Notes: generated by a model not told the origin, from the sequence alone. Counted from the stretch's first letter, positions 17,200-27,683 are shown. The stretch: 64,000 nucleotides of DNA from Bin87 sp965115825 (GCA_965115825.1 OZ220464.1:1364001-1428000); one strand, 5' to 3'. Translations and numbers: made by a program.

Positions 17200-17642
17200 C
17201 ATTGAGCGCGCAATACGCCGGCCGCCATCCCAAGCCGCGCCGACTCCCCGATGCGCCTCGCCCACCTGACCTGACAGCCGACCGGCCGCCCCATGAATGC
17301 CGGCATGGCTCGTAATGCCCAGCAAGCGACCGGCGCCGATTGCTTTAACCTCTTGAGCGTTACAACCCCAGGACTTTCCCCCAGCCTGCAAAGAGCCGCC
17401 GGCGCCCGATCCAGCGTGAACGCGCCGCCGGCAGCGAGCCAGCTTCCCCCAATAAGTCCCCGCCTTACCCTCCCCTCCCAGAGGCGACCAGCCCACCCAT
17501 CACCTCCCTTCTCGCCGGTCAGCCCGTACCGCCGCTACTGCCTGCCGCCCTGTAAAGTTCGCCCGACTCGTCATAACATCATCCCCTCAAAGTTCAGAAC
17601 GCATCATACCACACCCGACCCATTTCTTACCCCCACTTCTGC

Positions 17643-17750
17643 GCCGATTTCGCTACTCGGATTCCAGCTGGCATTTAGCAGGAGAAGACTGCTTCAGTGA
17701 CGGATCGCGTAATCCGCTTTAGCCCTACCTCTTGAGAAAATTGCGAAACT
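17643..17750 (+). repeat. Left inverted repeat of the defence island
   Basis: About 108 bp, with two 17-bp blocks at its edges identical (inverted) to the right copy and a diverged middle. The preceding 8 bases ACTTCTGC form part of the direct repeat. It lies about 200 bp beyond the transposase stop. Confidence 0.75.
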
Positions 17751-17954
17751 GATTGCCAGCCAGGGCGATGGCTGAAATCAGCGAGAGCAATGGCGGTTTC
17801 CGTCGCCGTACTTTCGCCTTTTTAGCAAACGCCGACGAACGCAGGATCATCGATAGAAAAGCACGCTACACTTCGCCCACTCACACGTTCAGCGCCGGCA
17901 CGGCTCCGCTATGGAACAGCGCCGGCGCCAGAAAGCACTGAACGCGGAAAAGAG

Positions 17955-19394
17955 CTACGCCACTTCCAGCCACCAAGCGCAACAGCCGCAGTTAGCATTC
18001 CGGCATGCAGCAACTGGCGGTGATCCGCCTGTCCGGTGCCGCGATCGTGGCAAAAGCACCGGCATTTGCCACATCCCAGCGTAGTCGTTGGCCTTGAGCC
18101 TTGCCAACACCGTTGCCAAGTACGCCAGCCGCGCAATCTTCACGCGCAGACTCACTTTGGCGATACCAAGGAATTGATGGCGATCCAAAAGCCGCGAGTG
18201 TTTGGCGCTACGGAAATACCGCTCAATAGCCATCCGCATCCGGTAAATCCGCTTCCACTCATCAGTGAACCGCGGCAGGATGCCGATGATCCGCAGCAGC
18301 CTGGCTTCCGGCTTCTCCCAAACCTCGCAGTCGCAGTGGCGAGACCAATGCACCTTGTGCTTCAGGGCACAGCCTTTGCTGGGACAACGGAATAGGTGCC
18401 CCTTCTCCGAATCATAACCCCAGTACGCCATCGGTTCACCGCCTATGCAGGTAGGTCGACCTTCCTCAGTGTAGATGCCGTCGTACAACCGCTTGCCGGC
18501 CGCATCCTCACGCGGCTTGGGAATGGCGACAACGGGAATAATCCCGTGAGCCACCAAGCGCTGCAACCGTTCCTGCCCCGCGTAGGCTTTATCGGCGGTA
18601 GCGAACTTCGTCACAATCTGAGGGTGCAGCCGTCGGACTTCATCCAGCATTTTGGGCAGCTGTGGACCATCGCCCTCGTTAGCCGGCAGGACTATGCCCG
18701 CCAAAGGCAAACCGTAGTAGGCGTCGGCGGCTTCGTGCAACTTGTAACCGTAAAACACCTCTTTCTTCTCCTTGTTGCTGCTCTTGCTCTTTGGAGTCCG
18801 ATACCCCCAAGTAGCGCTAGGATCTCTCGGCATGCTACGCTTCGGATTGCCGTAGGCTTCAATGTCGGTTGAGTCGAAGGCAACGTAGTCGCCCAATCTC
18901 GGCGCGTCCGCCGGCACGACGCCGGCCGCTCTCAGCCGTTCCAACTCATCTCCGATTTCCAGTACCACCTGGGCCATAACAAGGTCGACTTCGTCCGCGT
19001 ATTCTGTGGCGGCTTTCACGAAGCGGCTGTAGGTGCCTTCATCGGGGGCCTGCTTCAAGTCGCACATTGCAAGCAATCTGGGATTGCCATCCAGCTCGGC
19101 CAGGAAACGGTTGGCATAGCGGATGTTGAGTACGGACTGCAAAAATACCGCAGTGAGCTTAGCCATCGCGCCATATCCACGGCGCCCGCCCTTGCCGCTC
19201 CGGTGTGGCGCATCCAGTTTCTCGGCCAACGAGCCGCCGTGAGTACGTACCGACCGGACGATGCTGGCCAAGAAAAGATAGCCGCTCGTCGGCATGGCTG
19301 GCGGCGATGACGCCACAGCCCCCGGGCCATTCACAGAATGGCCCGGTTCCGGTTGCGGAGAATCCGCGTTGCGAGTATGATCGAAAGCGACCAT
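17955..19394 (-). CDS. DDE transposase, IS1182/IS5-like
   Basis: This 479-residue transposase has an RNase H-like catalytic domain with Asp in AFDSTDIEAYG, Asp in ATADKAYAG and Glu in MRMAIERYFRSAKHSR, in the order of DDE enzymes of the Transposase_11 type. A Cys-containing insert (CPSKGCALKHKVHWSRHCDC) before the Glu motif looks like a zinc ribbon, as in IS1182-like proteins. The N-terminal 40 residues and the Cys-rich C-terminal 30 residues are atypical, and the true start may be downstream of ATG 19394. No short terminal repeats flank the gene closely; instead the island-sized repeats at 17643 and 31860 do. Confidence 0.85.
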   Translation of the reverse strand: MVAFDHTRNADSPQPEPGHSVNGPGAVASSPPAMPTSGYLFLASIVRSVRTHGGSLAEKLDAPHRSGKGGRRGYGAMAKLTAVFLQSVLNIRYANRFLAELDGNPRLLAMCDLKQAPDEGTYSRFVKAATEYADEVDLVMAQVVLEIGDELERLRAAGVVPADAPRLGDYVAFDSTDIEAYGNPKRSMPRDPSATWGYRTPKSKSSNKEKKEVFYGYKLHEAADAYYGLPLAGIVLPANEGDGPQLPKMLDEVRRLHPQIVTKFATADKAYAGQERLQRLVAHGIIPVVAIPKPREDAAGKRLYDGIYTEEGRPTCIGGEPMAYWGYDSEKGHLFRCPSKGCALKHKVHWSRHCDCEVWEKPEARLLRIIGILPRFTDEWKRIYRMRMAIERYFRSAKHSRLLDRHQFLGIAKVSLRVKIARLAYLATVLARLKANDYAGMWQMPVLLPRSRHRTGGSPPVAACRNANCGCCAWWLEVA

Positions 19395-19564
19395 ACGGCA
19401 GGCTCCCTAGGGTTGAGGCTCCGATGGTTACTGAGGCCGCCGGAGTTGGCGCTCTGACGGCCTCGCCACGTTCTACGATTACGATGGGTGCATGGTCATT
19501 GAATGCAGAATGCAGTTCTTGGTGTGCTCGATTCGATTAGGCAAGCAACCGGCTCGCGGACGGG

Positions 19565-20122
19565 TCAGGCCACAGCCATAGGCAGTGAGAGAGCATCCGT
19601 CGATTCCGACGGGGCACTCCCGCCACCGTCATCAGCCGGGGTTGAAACGGTAGCGGGAACTTCGGTCCGGCTTGGAGCCTCGGGCAATTCGTCCAACGGG
19701 ACGGTCTCCTTCAGGCGGTACACTCCGGGCGCGTTGTACACCCACTCGTCGCTGTCGCGGCAGTAGTTGGTCAAGGTCGAACGCACGCTGTTACGCTTGC
19801 CGCGGGATTTGCCGGCTTCCGCGACCAGATTGGCAACGTCACTCAGCCGAGCGTAACCGCCGTTCCGCAACGCGTACTCTCTCAACACTTCCCGCTGGTT
19901 GCGACAGTGCATGATGTCCTCGACGGTAACGGGACGCGAGCTGTCCGCAGGCGACGAAACGCTCTTCGCCTTGATCCACGTCAAGGTCGCTTCTTTCATG
20001 CCCTCAATAGCAACCTTTTCGGCCTGCAGGTTGCCTATCTGCTCCTCCAGTGCTTGCGCGCAAGCATCCAAGTGATTGGCGCGATCTTGCGCCTCGGACA
20101 CGCTAGTGAACGCTGCTATCAT
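19565..20122 (-). CDS. Coiled-coil plus winged-helix small protein
   Basis: This 185-residue acidic protein starts at ATG 20122. Residues 8-50 form an amphipathic helix suited to coiled-coil pairing (LEEQIGNLQAEKVAIEGMKEA split by heptads). Residues 75-140 (EVLREYALRNGGYARLSDVANLV ... VYNAPGVYRL, in two parts) look like a winged-helix domain ending in a YNAPGVYRL wing strand. The last 40 residues are disordered, Pro/Ser/Asp-rich. It is transcribed divergently from the helicase-methylase genes and next to the transposase, so it is a candidate regulator or DNA-sensing accessory of the island. I do not recognise a named family. Confidence 0.55.
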   Translation of the reverse strand: MIAAFTSVSEAQDRANHLDACAQALEEQIGNLQAEKVAIEGMKEATLTWIKAKSVSSPADSSRPVTVEDIMHCRNQREVLREYALRNGGYARLSDVANLVAEAGKSRGKRNSVRSTLTNYCRDSDEWVYNAPGVYRLKETVPLDELPEAPSRTEVPATVSTPADDGGGSAPSESTDALSLPMAVA

Positions 20123-20527
20123 GCATCCCCCCTGATTGTCGTAGCCTATTTCCGCTCAAATCGGCGTATGGCCCCGTAGTCTAGACCCGCAACGGCCGGT
20201 CTGTTACCGTTAACATGATGGCGGCAAGGTAAGCGAAGAGCCTACCAGCCCGAAAGCGCAAATAGCGCAAGGGTCGCCACCATGCTATTACAGTAGGCAC
20301 AGCTCAGTTTGTCGCTGAAACCGTGCCTGCTGGATTGGTGCCCATACTACACTAAAGGCACACGCAACGCAACCATTTATGGGCCGACGGTAGCGAAACG
20401 GCTCGACGCCTAGCGTTATGACAGTGCCTTTACAGCAAACACCGTGGCGAATGCTACGAAAGCACCACTACGTCAACGGATTGCGAAGCCTGCTCGCACA
20501 GGGGAAGCAACATTACGGGAGACGATA
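20123..20527. other. Divergent intergenic region at head of defence operon
   Basis: No gene fits here. It must hold promoters for both the winged-helix gene and the helicase operon. At 20387-20399 GGTAGCGAAACGG resembles the outer block of the island inverted repeats (GTAGCGAAATCGG) with one base missing, in the right-end orientation. Confidence 0.5.
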
Positions 20528-23500
20528 TTGCCCAGGATATTCGACAACCTCACTGCCGGCGCCACGCTGTCGCCGGCCCTTCAGGAAACCCTGTCCATCT
20601 CCAATCGGGCCGACTTCTGCGTCGGCTACTTCAACCTCCGCGGCTGGGGCAACCTCGCCCCTTACGTGGATGCCTGGAACCAGGAGGAGGGCCCCTGCCG
20701 CCTCCTGGTGGGAATGCAGCGCCTGCCCAATCAAGAACTCAGAGAAGCCCTGACCCTCCGCGCGCAGCCGCCCGGGATGGACAACGCCACCGCGCACCGC
20801 CTGCGCCAACAGCTGGCCGAGCAGCTGCGCCAGCAGCTCACCTTGGGACTGCCCACCAACGCCGACGAAGCCGCCCTCCGCCGTCTGGCCCATCAACTCA
20901 AGGCTGGGCGCGTCATCGTCAAACTCTTCCTGCGCCACCCCTTGCACGCCAAGCTCTATCTGCTGTTCCGGGAAGATCCCAACAACCCCGTCACCGGCTA
21001 CCTGGGCAGCAGCAACCTGACCTTCGCCGGCCTCTCCCAGCAGGGCGAACTCAACATCGACGTGCTCGACCACGACGCCACCCTCAAACTCAGCCAGTGG
21101 TTCAATGACCGCTGGAACGACCGCTACTGCGTGGACATCACCGAAGAGCTGCTCCAGATAATTGAGGAGGGCTGGCCCCGTCATGACCTGATTCCCCCGT
21201 ACCACATCTATCTCAAAATGGCTTACCACCTCTCCCACGAAGCCCGCGTCAGCATCGCCGAGTTCAAAATCCCCGGCATCTTCGGCAGCCGTCTCTTCGA
21301 TTTCCAAACTGCCTCCGTCAAAATCGCCGCCCATCACCTGCACCAACGCGGCGGCGTCCTGATTGGCGACGTAGTCGGATTGGGCAAGACGCTGATCGCC
21401 ACCGCCGTTGCGCGGATCTTTGAGGACGACCTGGGCTCCCAGACGCTCATCATCTGCCCCAAGAACCTGGTCAGAATGTGGGAAGAGTACCGCGACGAAT
21501 ATGGACTCCGCGCCCGCGTCCTGTCCCTCAGCCGGGCGCTCAGCGAGTTGCCCAATCTACGCCGCTTCCACCAGGTCATCATCGACGAGAGCCACAACCT
21601 GCGCAAGCGCGACGGCAAGCGCTACCGAGCCATCCGGGAGTACATCAGCGAGAACGAGAGCCGCTGCATCCTGCTCTCGGCGACGCCGTACAACAAAACC
21701 TACCACGACCTCTCCAACCAACTGCGGCTGTTCATCAGCGAGGAGCAGGATCTGGGAATCCGCCCGGAGCGGATGCTGCGCGAAGCAGGCGAAGCCGAGT
21801 TCCGGCGTCAGGGCCAGACCAACCCCCGCAGCCTGGCCGCCTTCGAGCGAAGCGAGTACCCCGACGACTGGCGCGACCTGATGCGCCGGTATATGGTGCG
21901 ACGCACCCGCAGCTTCGTCCAGGAACACTACGCCGATACGGATCCTGCTACCGGCCGCAAGTTCCTTACCTTCGAAGATGGCAACCGCTCGTACTTCCCG
22001 ACGCGGGTTCCCAAAACCGTCGTATTCGCCGTCAACGATGCCGACCCCGACGACCGGTACGCCCGGCTGTACGCCCCGACAACCGTTGACCTGATTGAGC
22101 GGCTGCGCCTGCCGCGCTACGGCCTCGGCAACTACGTGCTGGACAATCCCGCCACGCCGCCAACGGCTGCCGAAGACCGGCAAATTCAGAACCTTGCGCG
22201 GGCCGGCAAACGCCTGATGGGGTTCTGCCGCACCAACCTGTTCAAAAGGCTGGAAAGCAGCGGCGCCGCTTTCGTCCGGTCGGTGGAGCGCCACACCCTC
22301 CGCAACTATATCTTCCTTCACGCCCTCCGCAACGGGCTGCCGCTGCCGGTAGGCCCCCAGGACGCCGAAATGCTCGACTCCCGTTTCGTCGACGAGGACG
22401 TTGACGTGGCGCAAAGCGCGCTCGCCGACCCCGACGACGACACGGACATGGATATGAGCAATGACGCTTTCAATGCCGCCGGCGCATCCCAGCTCCGGAC
22501 GGCGGAGTCGTTCGCGCGCCGCGCCGCCCGCATCTACGAGGAGTACGCCGCCCAGTTCCACCGCCGGTTCACCTGGATGCGCCGCGACCTGTTCCGCCCC
22601 GAACTGGAGGCCGAACTGCAAAGCGACGCCGACGCCCTGCTGGCCCTCTTGCAGCGCAACGGCGCCTGGAACCCGGCCCAGGACGCCAAGCTCGACGCCC
22701 TCCAAGACCTCCTCACCGAGACCTATCACGACCGGAAAGTCATTGTGTTCTCCCAGTTCGCCGACACCGTGCGCTATCTGGAAAGCGAACTCCTGGCCCG
22801 CGGCGTAACCCGCCTGGCCGGCGTCACCGGCGATTCTCCCGACCCGACGGCCATGGCCTGGCGATTCAGCCCCGTCAGCAACGACAAGCGCCGGCACACG
22901 CCGCCCGACCGGGAACTCCGCATCCTCATCGCCACCGACGTCCTCAGCGAAGGGCAGAACCTCCAGGACTGCGCCGTCGTCGTCAACTACGACCTACCCT
23001 GGGCCATCATCCGCCTCATCCAGCGCGCCGGCCGCGTTGACCGTATCGGCCAGACCGCCCCGGAAATCCTCTGCCACTCCTTCATGCCTTCCGACGGCGT
23101 GGAGCGCATCATCAACCTGCGCGCCCGGGTGCGCGAAAACGCGGAAGTCGTCGGCGCCGACGAAGCCTTTTTCGAGGACGACCAGGATGACCAACCTATC
23201 ATCAACCTTTACCACGAAAAAGCCGGCATCCTCGACGGCGAGCCCGACGGTGAAGTCGACCTCACCTCCCACGCCTACCAGATTTGGCGGAACGCCGTCG
23301 CCACCGACCCCGCGCTGGAAAAGGCCGTCGTCAACCTCCCCGACGTGGTATTCTCCTCCCGCCAGCATCCCGGCGATGCCCGGCGACCCGAAGGCGTCCT
23401 CGTCTATCTCCGCACGGCGGACGACAACGACGCCCTGGCCTATGTCGGACGCGACGGGCAGAGCATCACCGAGTCTCCCATTGAAATCCTGGCCGCCGCA

Positions 23501-23944
23501 GAATGCCGCCCCGACACGCCGGCCTACTCCCGACACAAGAAACACCACGAGCTGGTCGCAGCCGGCTCCGACCACGTCGCCCGGCAGGCCCGCAGCATCG
23601 GCGGCCAGCTCGGCCGTCCCAGCAGCGCGCGCTACCGCGCCTATAACCGCCTCAAGGAATACGCCGAAAGCGTCAAAGGCCAGCTGTTCGACAGTGAAGA
23701 ATTACGCAATGCCGTCAACGACATCTACCGTTACCCCCTGCGCCAGGCTGCGGTGGACACCCTGAACCGCCAGCTGCGCAGCGGCATTGACGACCCCGGC
23801 CTGGCCGAACTGGTCATCCGGCTGCGCAGCGAAGACCGCCTCTGCATAATGGAACCGGACGACGCCGAACCCCGGGAGCCGCGCATCATCTGCTCTATGG
23901 GACTGTTCAACCACGCAAACGAGGAACCCACCGATGCCCCCTGA
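20528..23944 (+). CDS. PLD-nuclease / SNF2-type helicase fusion
   Basis: This protein has about 1,138 residues from TTG 20528, chosen for GGGAG six bases upstream and the family-like start PRIFDNLTAG; GTG 20444 is the alternative. A phospholipase D-type nuclease domain comes first (HAKLYL near 140, then GSSNLTFAG). The SNF2/superfamily 2 motor follows: GDVVGLGKT near 280, DESH near 350, SATPYN near 383, TDVLSEGQNL near 801 and QRAGRVDRIGQ near 830. Such proteins translocate on DNA and can cleave it. Its stop overlaps the methyltransferase start by 11 bp. The pair, with the SIR2 gene behind it, fits an antiphage restriction-like system. Confidence 0.88.
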   Translation: MPRIFDNLTAGATLSPALQETLSISNRADFCVGYFNLRGWGNLAPYVDAWNQEEGPCRLLVGMQRLPNQELREALTLRAQPPGMDNATAHRLRQQLAEQLRQQLTLGLPTNADEAALRRLAHQLKAGRVIVKLFLRHPLHAKLYLLFREDPNNPVTGYLGSSNLTFAGLSQQGELNIDVLDHDATLKLSQWFNDRWNDRYCVDITEELLQIIEEGWPRHDLIPPYHIYLKMAYHLSHEARVSIAEFKIPGIFGSRLFDFQTASVKIAAHHLHQRGGVLIGDVVGLGKTLIATAVARIFEDDLGSQTLIICPKNLVRMWEEYRDEYGLRARVLSLSRALSELPNLRRFHQVIIDESHNLRKRDGKRYRAIREYISENESRCILLSATPYNKTYHDLSNQLRLFISEEQDLGIRPERMLREAGEAEFRRQGQTNPRSLAAFERSEYPDDWRDLMRRYMVRRTRSFVQEHYADTDPATGRKFLTFEDGNRSYFPTRVPKTVVFAVNDADPDDRYARLYAPTTVDLIERLRLPRYGLGNYVLDNPATPPTAAEDRQIQNLARAGKRLMGFCRTNLFKRLESSGAAFVRSVERHTLRNYIFLHALRNGLPLPVGPQDAEMLDSRFVDEDVDVAQSALADPDDDTDMDMSNDAFNAAGASQLRTAESFARRAARIYEEYAAQFHRRFTWMRRDLFRPELEAELQSDADALLALLQRNGAWNPAQDAKLDALQDLLTETYHDRKVIVFSQFADTVRYLESELLARGVTRLAGVTGDSPDPTAMAWRFSPVSNDKRRHTPPDRELRILIATDVLSEGQNLQDCAVVVNYDLPWAIIRLIQRAGRVDRIGQTAPEILCHSFMPSDGVERIINLRARVRENAEVVGADEAFFEDDQDDQPIINLYHEKAGILDGEPDGEVDLTSHAYQIWRNAVATDPALEKAVVNLPDVVFSSRQHPGDARRPEGVLVYLRTADDNDALAYVGRDGQSITESPIEILAAAECRPDTPAYSRHKKHHELVAAGSDHVARQARSIGGQLGRPSSARYRAYNRLKEYAESVKGQLFDSEELRNAVNDIYRYPLRQAAVDTLNRQLRSGIDDPGLAELVIRLRSEDRLCIMEPDDAEPREPRIICSMGLFNHANEEPTDAP

Positions 23945-26900
23945 CGTTCAAACCCTCCGCCCTTACCTCCAAAACTGCGACCTCACCGGCCTGCTGGTGG
24001 ACGGCCTCGGCTGGAATCACTACCACGGCCCGACAATCAGCGTCCCTACCGGCGGCGATGCCTACGCCTTGCATCCCGTCGCCGAAAAGGCCGGCTTCGC
24101 CGTCTATCGCTGCGACCCCAATCCCGACGGCGCCATCCCTCCCTATAGCGTCCGCCGCCAGATCGAATCTAAAGTAGCCGAGACCAACTACGAGCACCTC
24201 ATTATCTTCACCGACTTCGGCCAAACCGTCCAGGTCTGGCAGTGGGTCAAGCGCGAATCCGGCAAGCCCCCGGCCTTCCGCGAACTCCGCTACGACCAGG
24301 GACAAACCGGAACCGCCCTCCTCCAGCGTCTCCACGGCATCGCGTTCACCCTGGACGAAGAGGGCAGCCTCGGCATCACCGACGTAACCGGCCGCTTCCG
24401 CGACTCCCTCGACGTCGAGCGCGTCACCCGCCGTTTCTACGACCGCTTCCGCGCCGAACTCTCCGCCTTCCAGCAGTTCATCAACGGCTTCACTTCCCAA
24501 GGCGACCGCGATTGGTACGCCTCCCTGATGCTCAACCGCATGATGTTCGTCTATTTCATCCAGAAGCAGGGCTTCCTGGACGGCGACGAGCATTATCTCC
24601 GCAACCGCCTGCAACAAGTCCAGGAGCAGGACGGCCCCGACCGCTTCCAGCGTTTCTACCGCCGGTTCCTCCTCCGCCTGTTCCACGAAGGACTGGGCCA
24701 GCCCGAAGCCCAACGCTCCCCCGAACTCACCGCACTCCTCGGCCAGGTACCCTACCTCAACGGCGGCATCTTCGACCCTCACGCCCTGGAACAGGACAAC
24801 CCCGACATCAATATCCCCGACGCCGCCTTTGCGCAGATCTTCGCCTTCTTCGACCAGTACCAATGGCACCTGGACGACCGACCCACCGGCGCCGACAACG
24901 AAATCAACCCCGACGTCCTGGGCTACATCTTTGAGAAGTACGTCAACCAGAAGCAGATGGGCGCCTACTACACCAAAGAGGACATCACCGGCTACATCGC
25001 CCGCAGCGCCGTAATCCCGCGTCTGCTGGAAATGGCCCGGCGCGAATGCCCCGTCGCCTTCGCTCCCGACGCCGGCGTCTGGCGCCTCCTCCGGGACGAC
25101 CCCGACCACTACATCTACCCCTCCGTCGGACACGGCGTCGCCTGGGACTACTCCCCCGACGCCATAACCCGCCTGGACGAACCCCTGGAACTGCCGGCGG
25201 ACATCGCCGCCGGCCTCAACGACCCGGCTCAGCGCAGCGGCTGGAACCAACCCGCGCCCGCAGAGTACGCTCTCCCCACCGAAACCTGGCGCGAGCTCAT
25301 CGCCCGCCGCCAGCGTTACGAAGCAGTCCGCGACCAACTGGCCGCCGGCCAGGTCCAAAGCGTCAACGACCTCATCACCCTCAACCTCGACAGCGAGCGG
25401 TTCGCCCGCGACGTCATCATCCACAGCGAAGGCCCCGAACTCATCCGCGCCCTCTGGAACGCCCTCGCCAAAATCTCCATCCTCGACCCCGCCTGCGGCT
25501 CCGGCGCCTTCCTCTTCGCCGCCCTCAACATCCTCGAACCCCTCTACTCCGCCGTCATCCAGGCCATGCGCCACTTCATCGCCGACCTGGCAACCTCCCA
25601 GCGTCCCCGTCCGCCTCAAGCCCTCCAGGACTTCCGCAAAATCCTCCAAGACGCCGGCCAGCGCCGCAGCGAACGCTACTACATCCTCAAGTCCATCATC
25701 GTCAACAACCTCTACGGCGTGGACATCATGGCCGAAGCCGTTGAAATCTGCCGTCTCCGCCTCTTCCTCAAACTCGCCGCCCAGCTCGAATACTACGACC
25801 AGATTGAACCCCTACCGGATATAGACTTCAACATCCAGGCCGGCAACTCCCTCGTCGGCTTCACCACCGCCGCCGCCGTCCGCAGCGCCATCACCGCCGA
25901 CCTCAACGGCCAGCAGCGCATGATTACCCCCGACGACGAAGCCGCCTTGCAGAGCATCGAGGCCAACGCCGCCAACGTCGCCCGCCAGTTCCACTACTTC
26001 CAGCAGATCCAAACCGAATACGGCATGGGCCACGCCCAACTCTCCGCCCAATCCAAGCAGAGCCTCCAATCTCAACTCAACGACCTCCGCCTGGAACTCC
26101 ACGCCCTCCTCGCCAAAGAGTACGGCATCGACGCCGCGCAGCCCGCCGACTTTCACCAATGGCAAGCTACCCACCAGCCCTTCCACTGGTTCACCGAGTT
26201 CCACTCCATCATGCGACAGGGCGGCTTCGACGTGGTCATCGGCAACCCCCCTTACTTGGAATACAGCAAAGTGCGGAAAGAGTACCGGGCCAAGGGTCTC
26301 GTAACCGAGCGTTGCGGAAACCTCTACGCTATGTTTATCGAACGATCTTACTCGTGCCTGCGGCGAGGCGGACGATTCGGGATGATTGTTCAGCTTTCTT
26401 ACTCCTGTACCGACCGAATGGAGCCGGTCCAGCAATTGTGCCTCTCACAAAGCGGCAGCCTCTGGCTCTCTCATTTTGACGACCGTCCGGCCAAGCTCTT
26501 TGACGGACTGGAGCATATCCGCGCCACCATCGTAATCTCAGCGAGGTCGGACAACGGCGCCGACGTGGCGCACGCTACGGCCTACAACCGATGGTACACG
26601 GAGGCTCGGCAGCATCTGTTTGACACCATAGCCCTCGCTCCTCTCGTCAAGGCTCATAACGTCCCAGGTGGAACCTTACCCAAGATTGGGCCTATGCCAG
26701 CCTCAGCAATACTGGAACGGATTGCGGAACAAACGCCCCTTGGCAGCAGCCTGGCCCCGTCGGGGAAGGGGAAGGCTTACTTTCACAACGCCCCCCAATA
26801 CTGGGTAAGGGCTATGGACTTCGCCCCGTACTTCTGGAACGAACGCGACGGTGAGCAGATTTCATCGCACGTCAAGACCCTGAATTTCCCCGGAGCGGAA

Positions 26901-27278
26901 GACGCGGCTGTTGCCGTTGCCGCGCTGAACAGTTCGCTCTTCTACTGGTGGTTCCTGCTCCTTTCTAACTGCCGAGACCTCACTCTCAGGGAAATCGAGC
27001 GTTTCCCCATTGGCCTGGCGGGAATGAAAAAGGCCGCCAAACGGCAGTTAGCCCAATTGACCGACGAGCTGATGGAGAGCTTCCGGCGTCACAGCCAGCG
27101 CAAGGAAACCCGTTACCAAACCACCGGCCGCGTCATCTACGACGAGTTCGACCAGAAGCCGTCCAAGCCCATCATCGACCAAATCGACCGCGTCCTGGCC
27201 GAACACTACGGCTTCACCGACGAGGAACTCGACTTCATCATCAACTACGACATCAAATACCGCATGGGCCGCTCCTGA
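23934..27278 (+). CDS. Large class I adenine DNA methyltransferase (Eco57I/type IIG-like)
   Basis: This 1,114-residue protein has motif I DPACGSGAFL near residue 517 and motif IV NPPYLEYSKV near 770, giving an N6-adenine methyltransferase. The helix LGYIFEKYVNQKQMGAYYTKEDI near 325-347 is the conserved lead-in of the Eco57I group. The N-terminal 200 residues (IESKVAETNYEHLIIFTD, VQVWQWVKRE) are shared by methylases encoded beside helicases and might contain a divergent nuclease; no confident PD-(D/E)xK is seen. The C-terminal part should hold target recognition. Translation is coupled to the helicase gene. It probably marks self DNA for this system. Confidence 0.88.
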   Translation: MPPDVQTLRPYLQNCDLTGLLVDGLGWNHYHGPTISVPTGGDAYALHPVAEKAGFAVYRCDPNPDGAIPPYSVRRQIESKVAETNYEHLIIFTDFGQTVQVWQWVKRESGKPPAFRELRYDQGQTGTALLQRLHGIAFTLDEEGSLGITDVTGRFRDSLDVERVTRRFYDRFRAELSAFQQFINGFTSQGDRDWYASLMLNRMMFVYFIQKQGFLDGDEHYLRNRLQQVQEQDGPDRFQRFYRRFLLRLFHEGLGQPEAQRSPELTALLGQVPYLNGGIFDPHALEQDNPDINIPDAAFAQIFAFFDQYQWHLDDRPTGADNEINPDVLGYIFEKYVNQKQMGAYYTKEDITGYIARSAVIPRLLEMARRECPVAFAPDAGVWRLLRDDPDHYIYPSVGHGVAWDYSPDAITRLDEPLELPADIAAGLNDPAQRSGWNQPAPAEYALPTETWRELIARRQRYEAVRDQLAAGQVQSVNDLITLNLDSERFARDVIIHSEGPELIRALWNALAKISILDPACGSGAFLFAALNILEPLYSAVIQAMRHFIADLATSQRPRPPQALQDFRKILQDAGQRRSERYYILKSIIVNNLYGVDIMAEAVEICRLRLFLKLAAQLEYYDQIEPLPDIDFNIQAGNSLVGFTTAAAVRSAITADLNGQQRMITPDDEAALQSIEANAANVARQFHYFQQIQTEYGMGHAQLSAQSKQSLQSQLNDLRLELHALLAKEYGIDAAQPADFHQWQATHQPFHWFTEFHSIMRQGGFDVVIGNPPYLEYSKVRKEYRAKGLVTERCGNLYAMFIERSYSCLRRGGRFGMIVQLSYSCTDRMEPVQQLCLSQSGSLWLSHFDDRPAKLFDGLEHIRATIVISARSDNGADVAHATAYNRWYTEARQHLFDTIALAPLVKAHNVPGGTLPKIGPMPASAILERIAEQTPLGSSLAPSGKGKAYFHNAPQYWVRAMDFAPYFWNERDGEQISSHVKTLNFPGAEDAAVAVAALNSSLFYWWFLLLSNCRDLTLREIERFPIGLAGMKKAAKRQLAQLTDELMESFRRHSQRKETRYQTTGRVIYDEFDQKPSKPIIDQIDRVLAEHYGFTDEELDFIINYDIKYRMGRS

Positions 27279-27503
27279 CCCTCACCCAGCCCCAGCGGCG
27301 GATCTGAGCGGCTTGACAGAACAGAGCATCGCAGATATCGTAGGCAACCGCTAACAGCGATGCTGGATCACCAGGAAACCACGTTCCAGGCGATCCTCTA
27401 CCAAACCTGTGTACCGGCGAAGGACCTGGGAGACCACCTGTGCAAAGCTGCACAGGAAGCCCGCAAGCTCAGGATAGCCCATATCCAAAATCAAGGAGGA
27501 ATC

Positions 27504-27683
27504 ATGAGTGACATATACGACATCTTTCAACACCACTACAGGGTTCTACTCAATAAGGAGCCGGTTCATTTCAGTACCCTGAACGTGGACCTTGCTGACC
27601 GACACCGCATACGACCAGGAATCTTGCAAGGTTTGCTTGCTGAACTTAACCTTGCAAGGCCAGCAGGCAGACCGCAGACTTAA
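27504..27683 (+). CDS. Small ORF with strong ribosome binding site
   Basis: This 59-residue ORF has an ATG at 27504 preceded by AAGGAGGAATC, the best ribosome binding site in the area. The product (MSDIYDIFQHHYRVLLNKEP...) has no family I recognise. A +1-shifted frame continues beyond its stop at 27683 and resembles a methyltransferase tail, so this may be the broken 5' piece of a single gene. Confidence 0.35.
   Translation: MSDIYDIFQHHYRVLLNKEPVHFSTLNVDLADRHRIRPGILQGLLAELNLARPAGRPQT

Noticed and set aside
15601..17205. 534-codon plus-strand ORF
   Set aside because: Antisense to the FAD oxidoreductase gene and then the 84-bp repeats, which remain open in every frame.
16831..17496. 221-codon minus-strand ORF with 28-residue Cys repeats
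   Set aside because: Openness is explained by the 84-bp tandem repeats; the unique part has no family, no ribosome binding site that I see and unlikely composition.
23907..25649. 580-codon minus-strand ORF
   Set aside because: Antisense of the methyltransferase gene; acidic Gly/Val-rich sequence, no motifs.
20528..27278. DISARM, BREX or type I restriction system
   Set aside because: The defining partner genes (drmA/drmB, pglZ/brxC, hsdS) are absent; only the helicase and methylase components are shared in kind.
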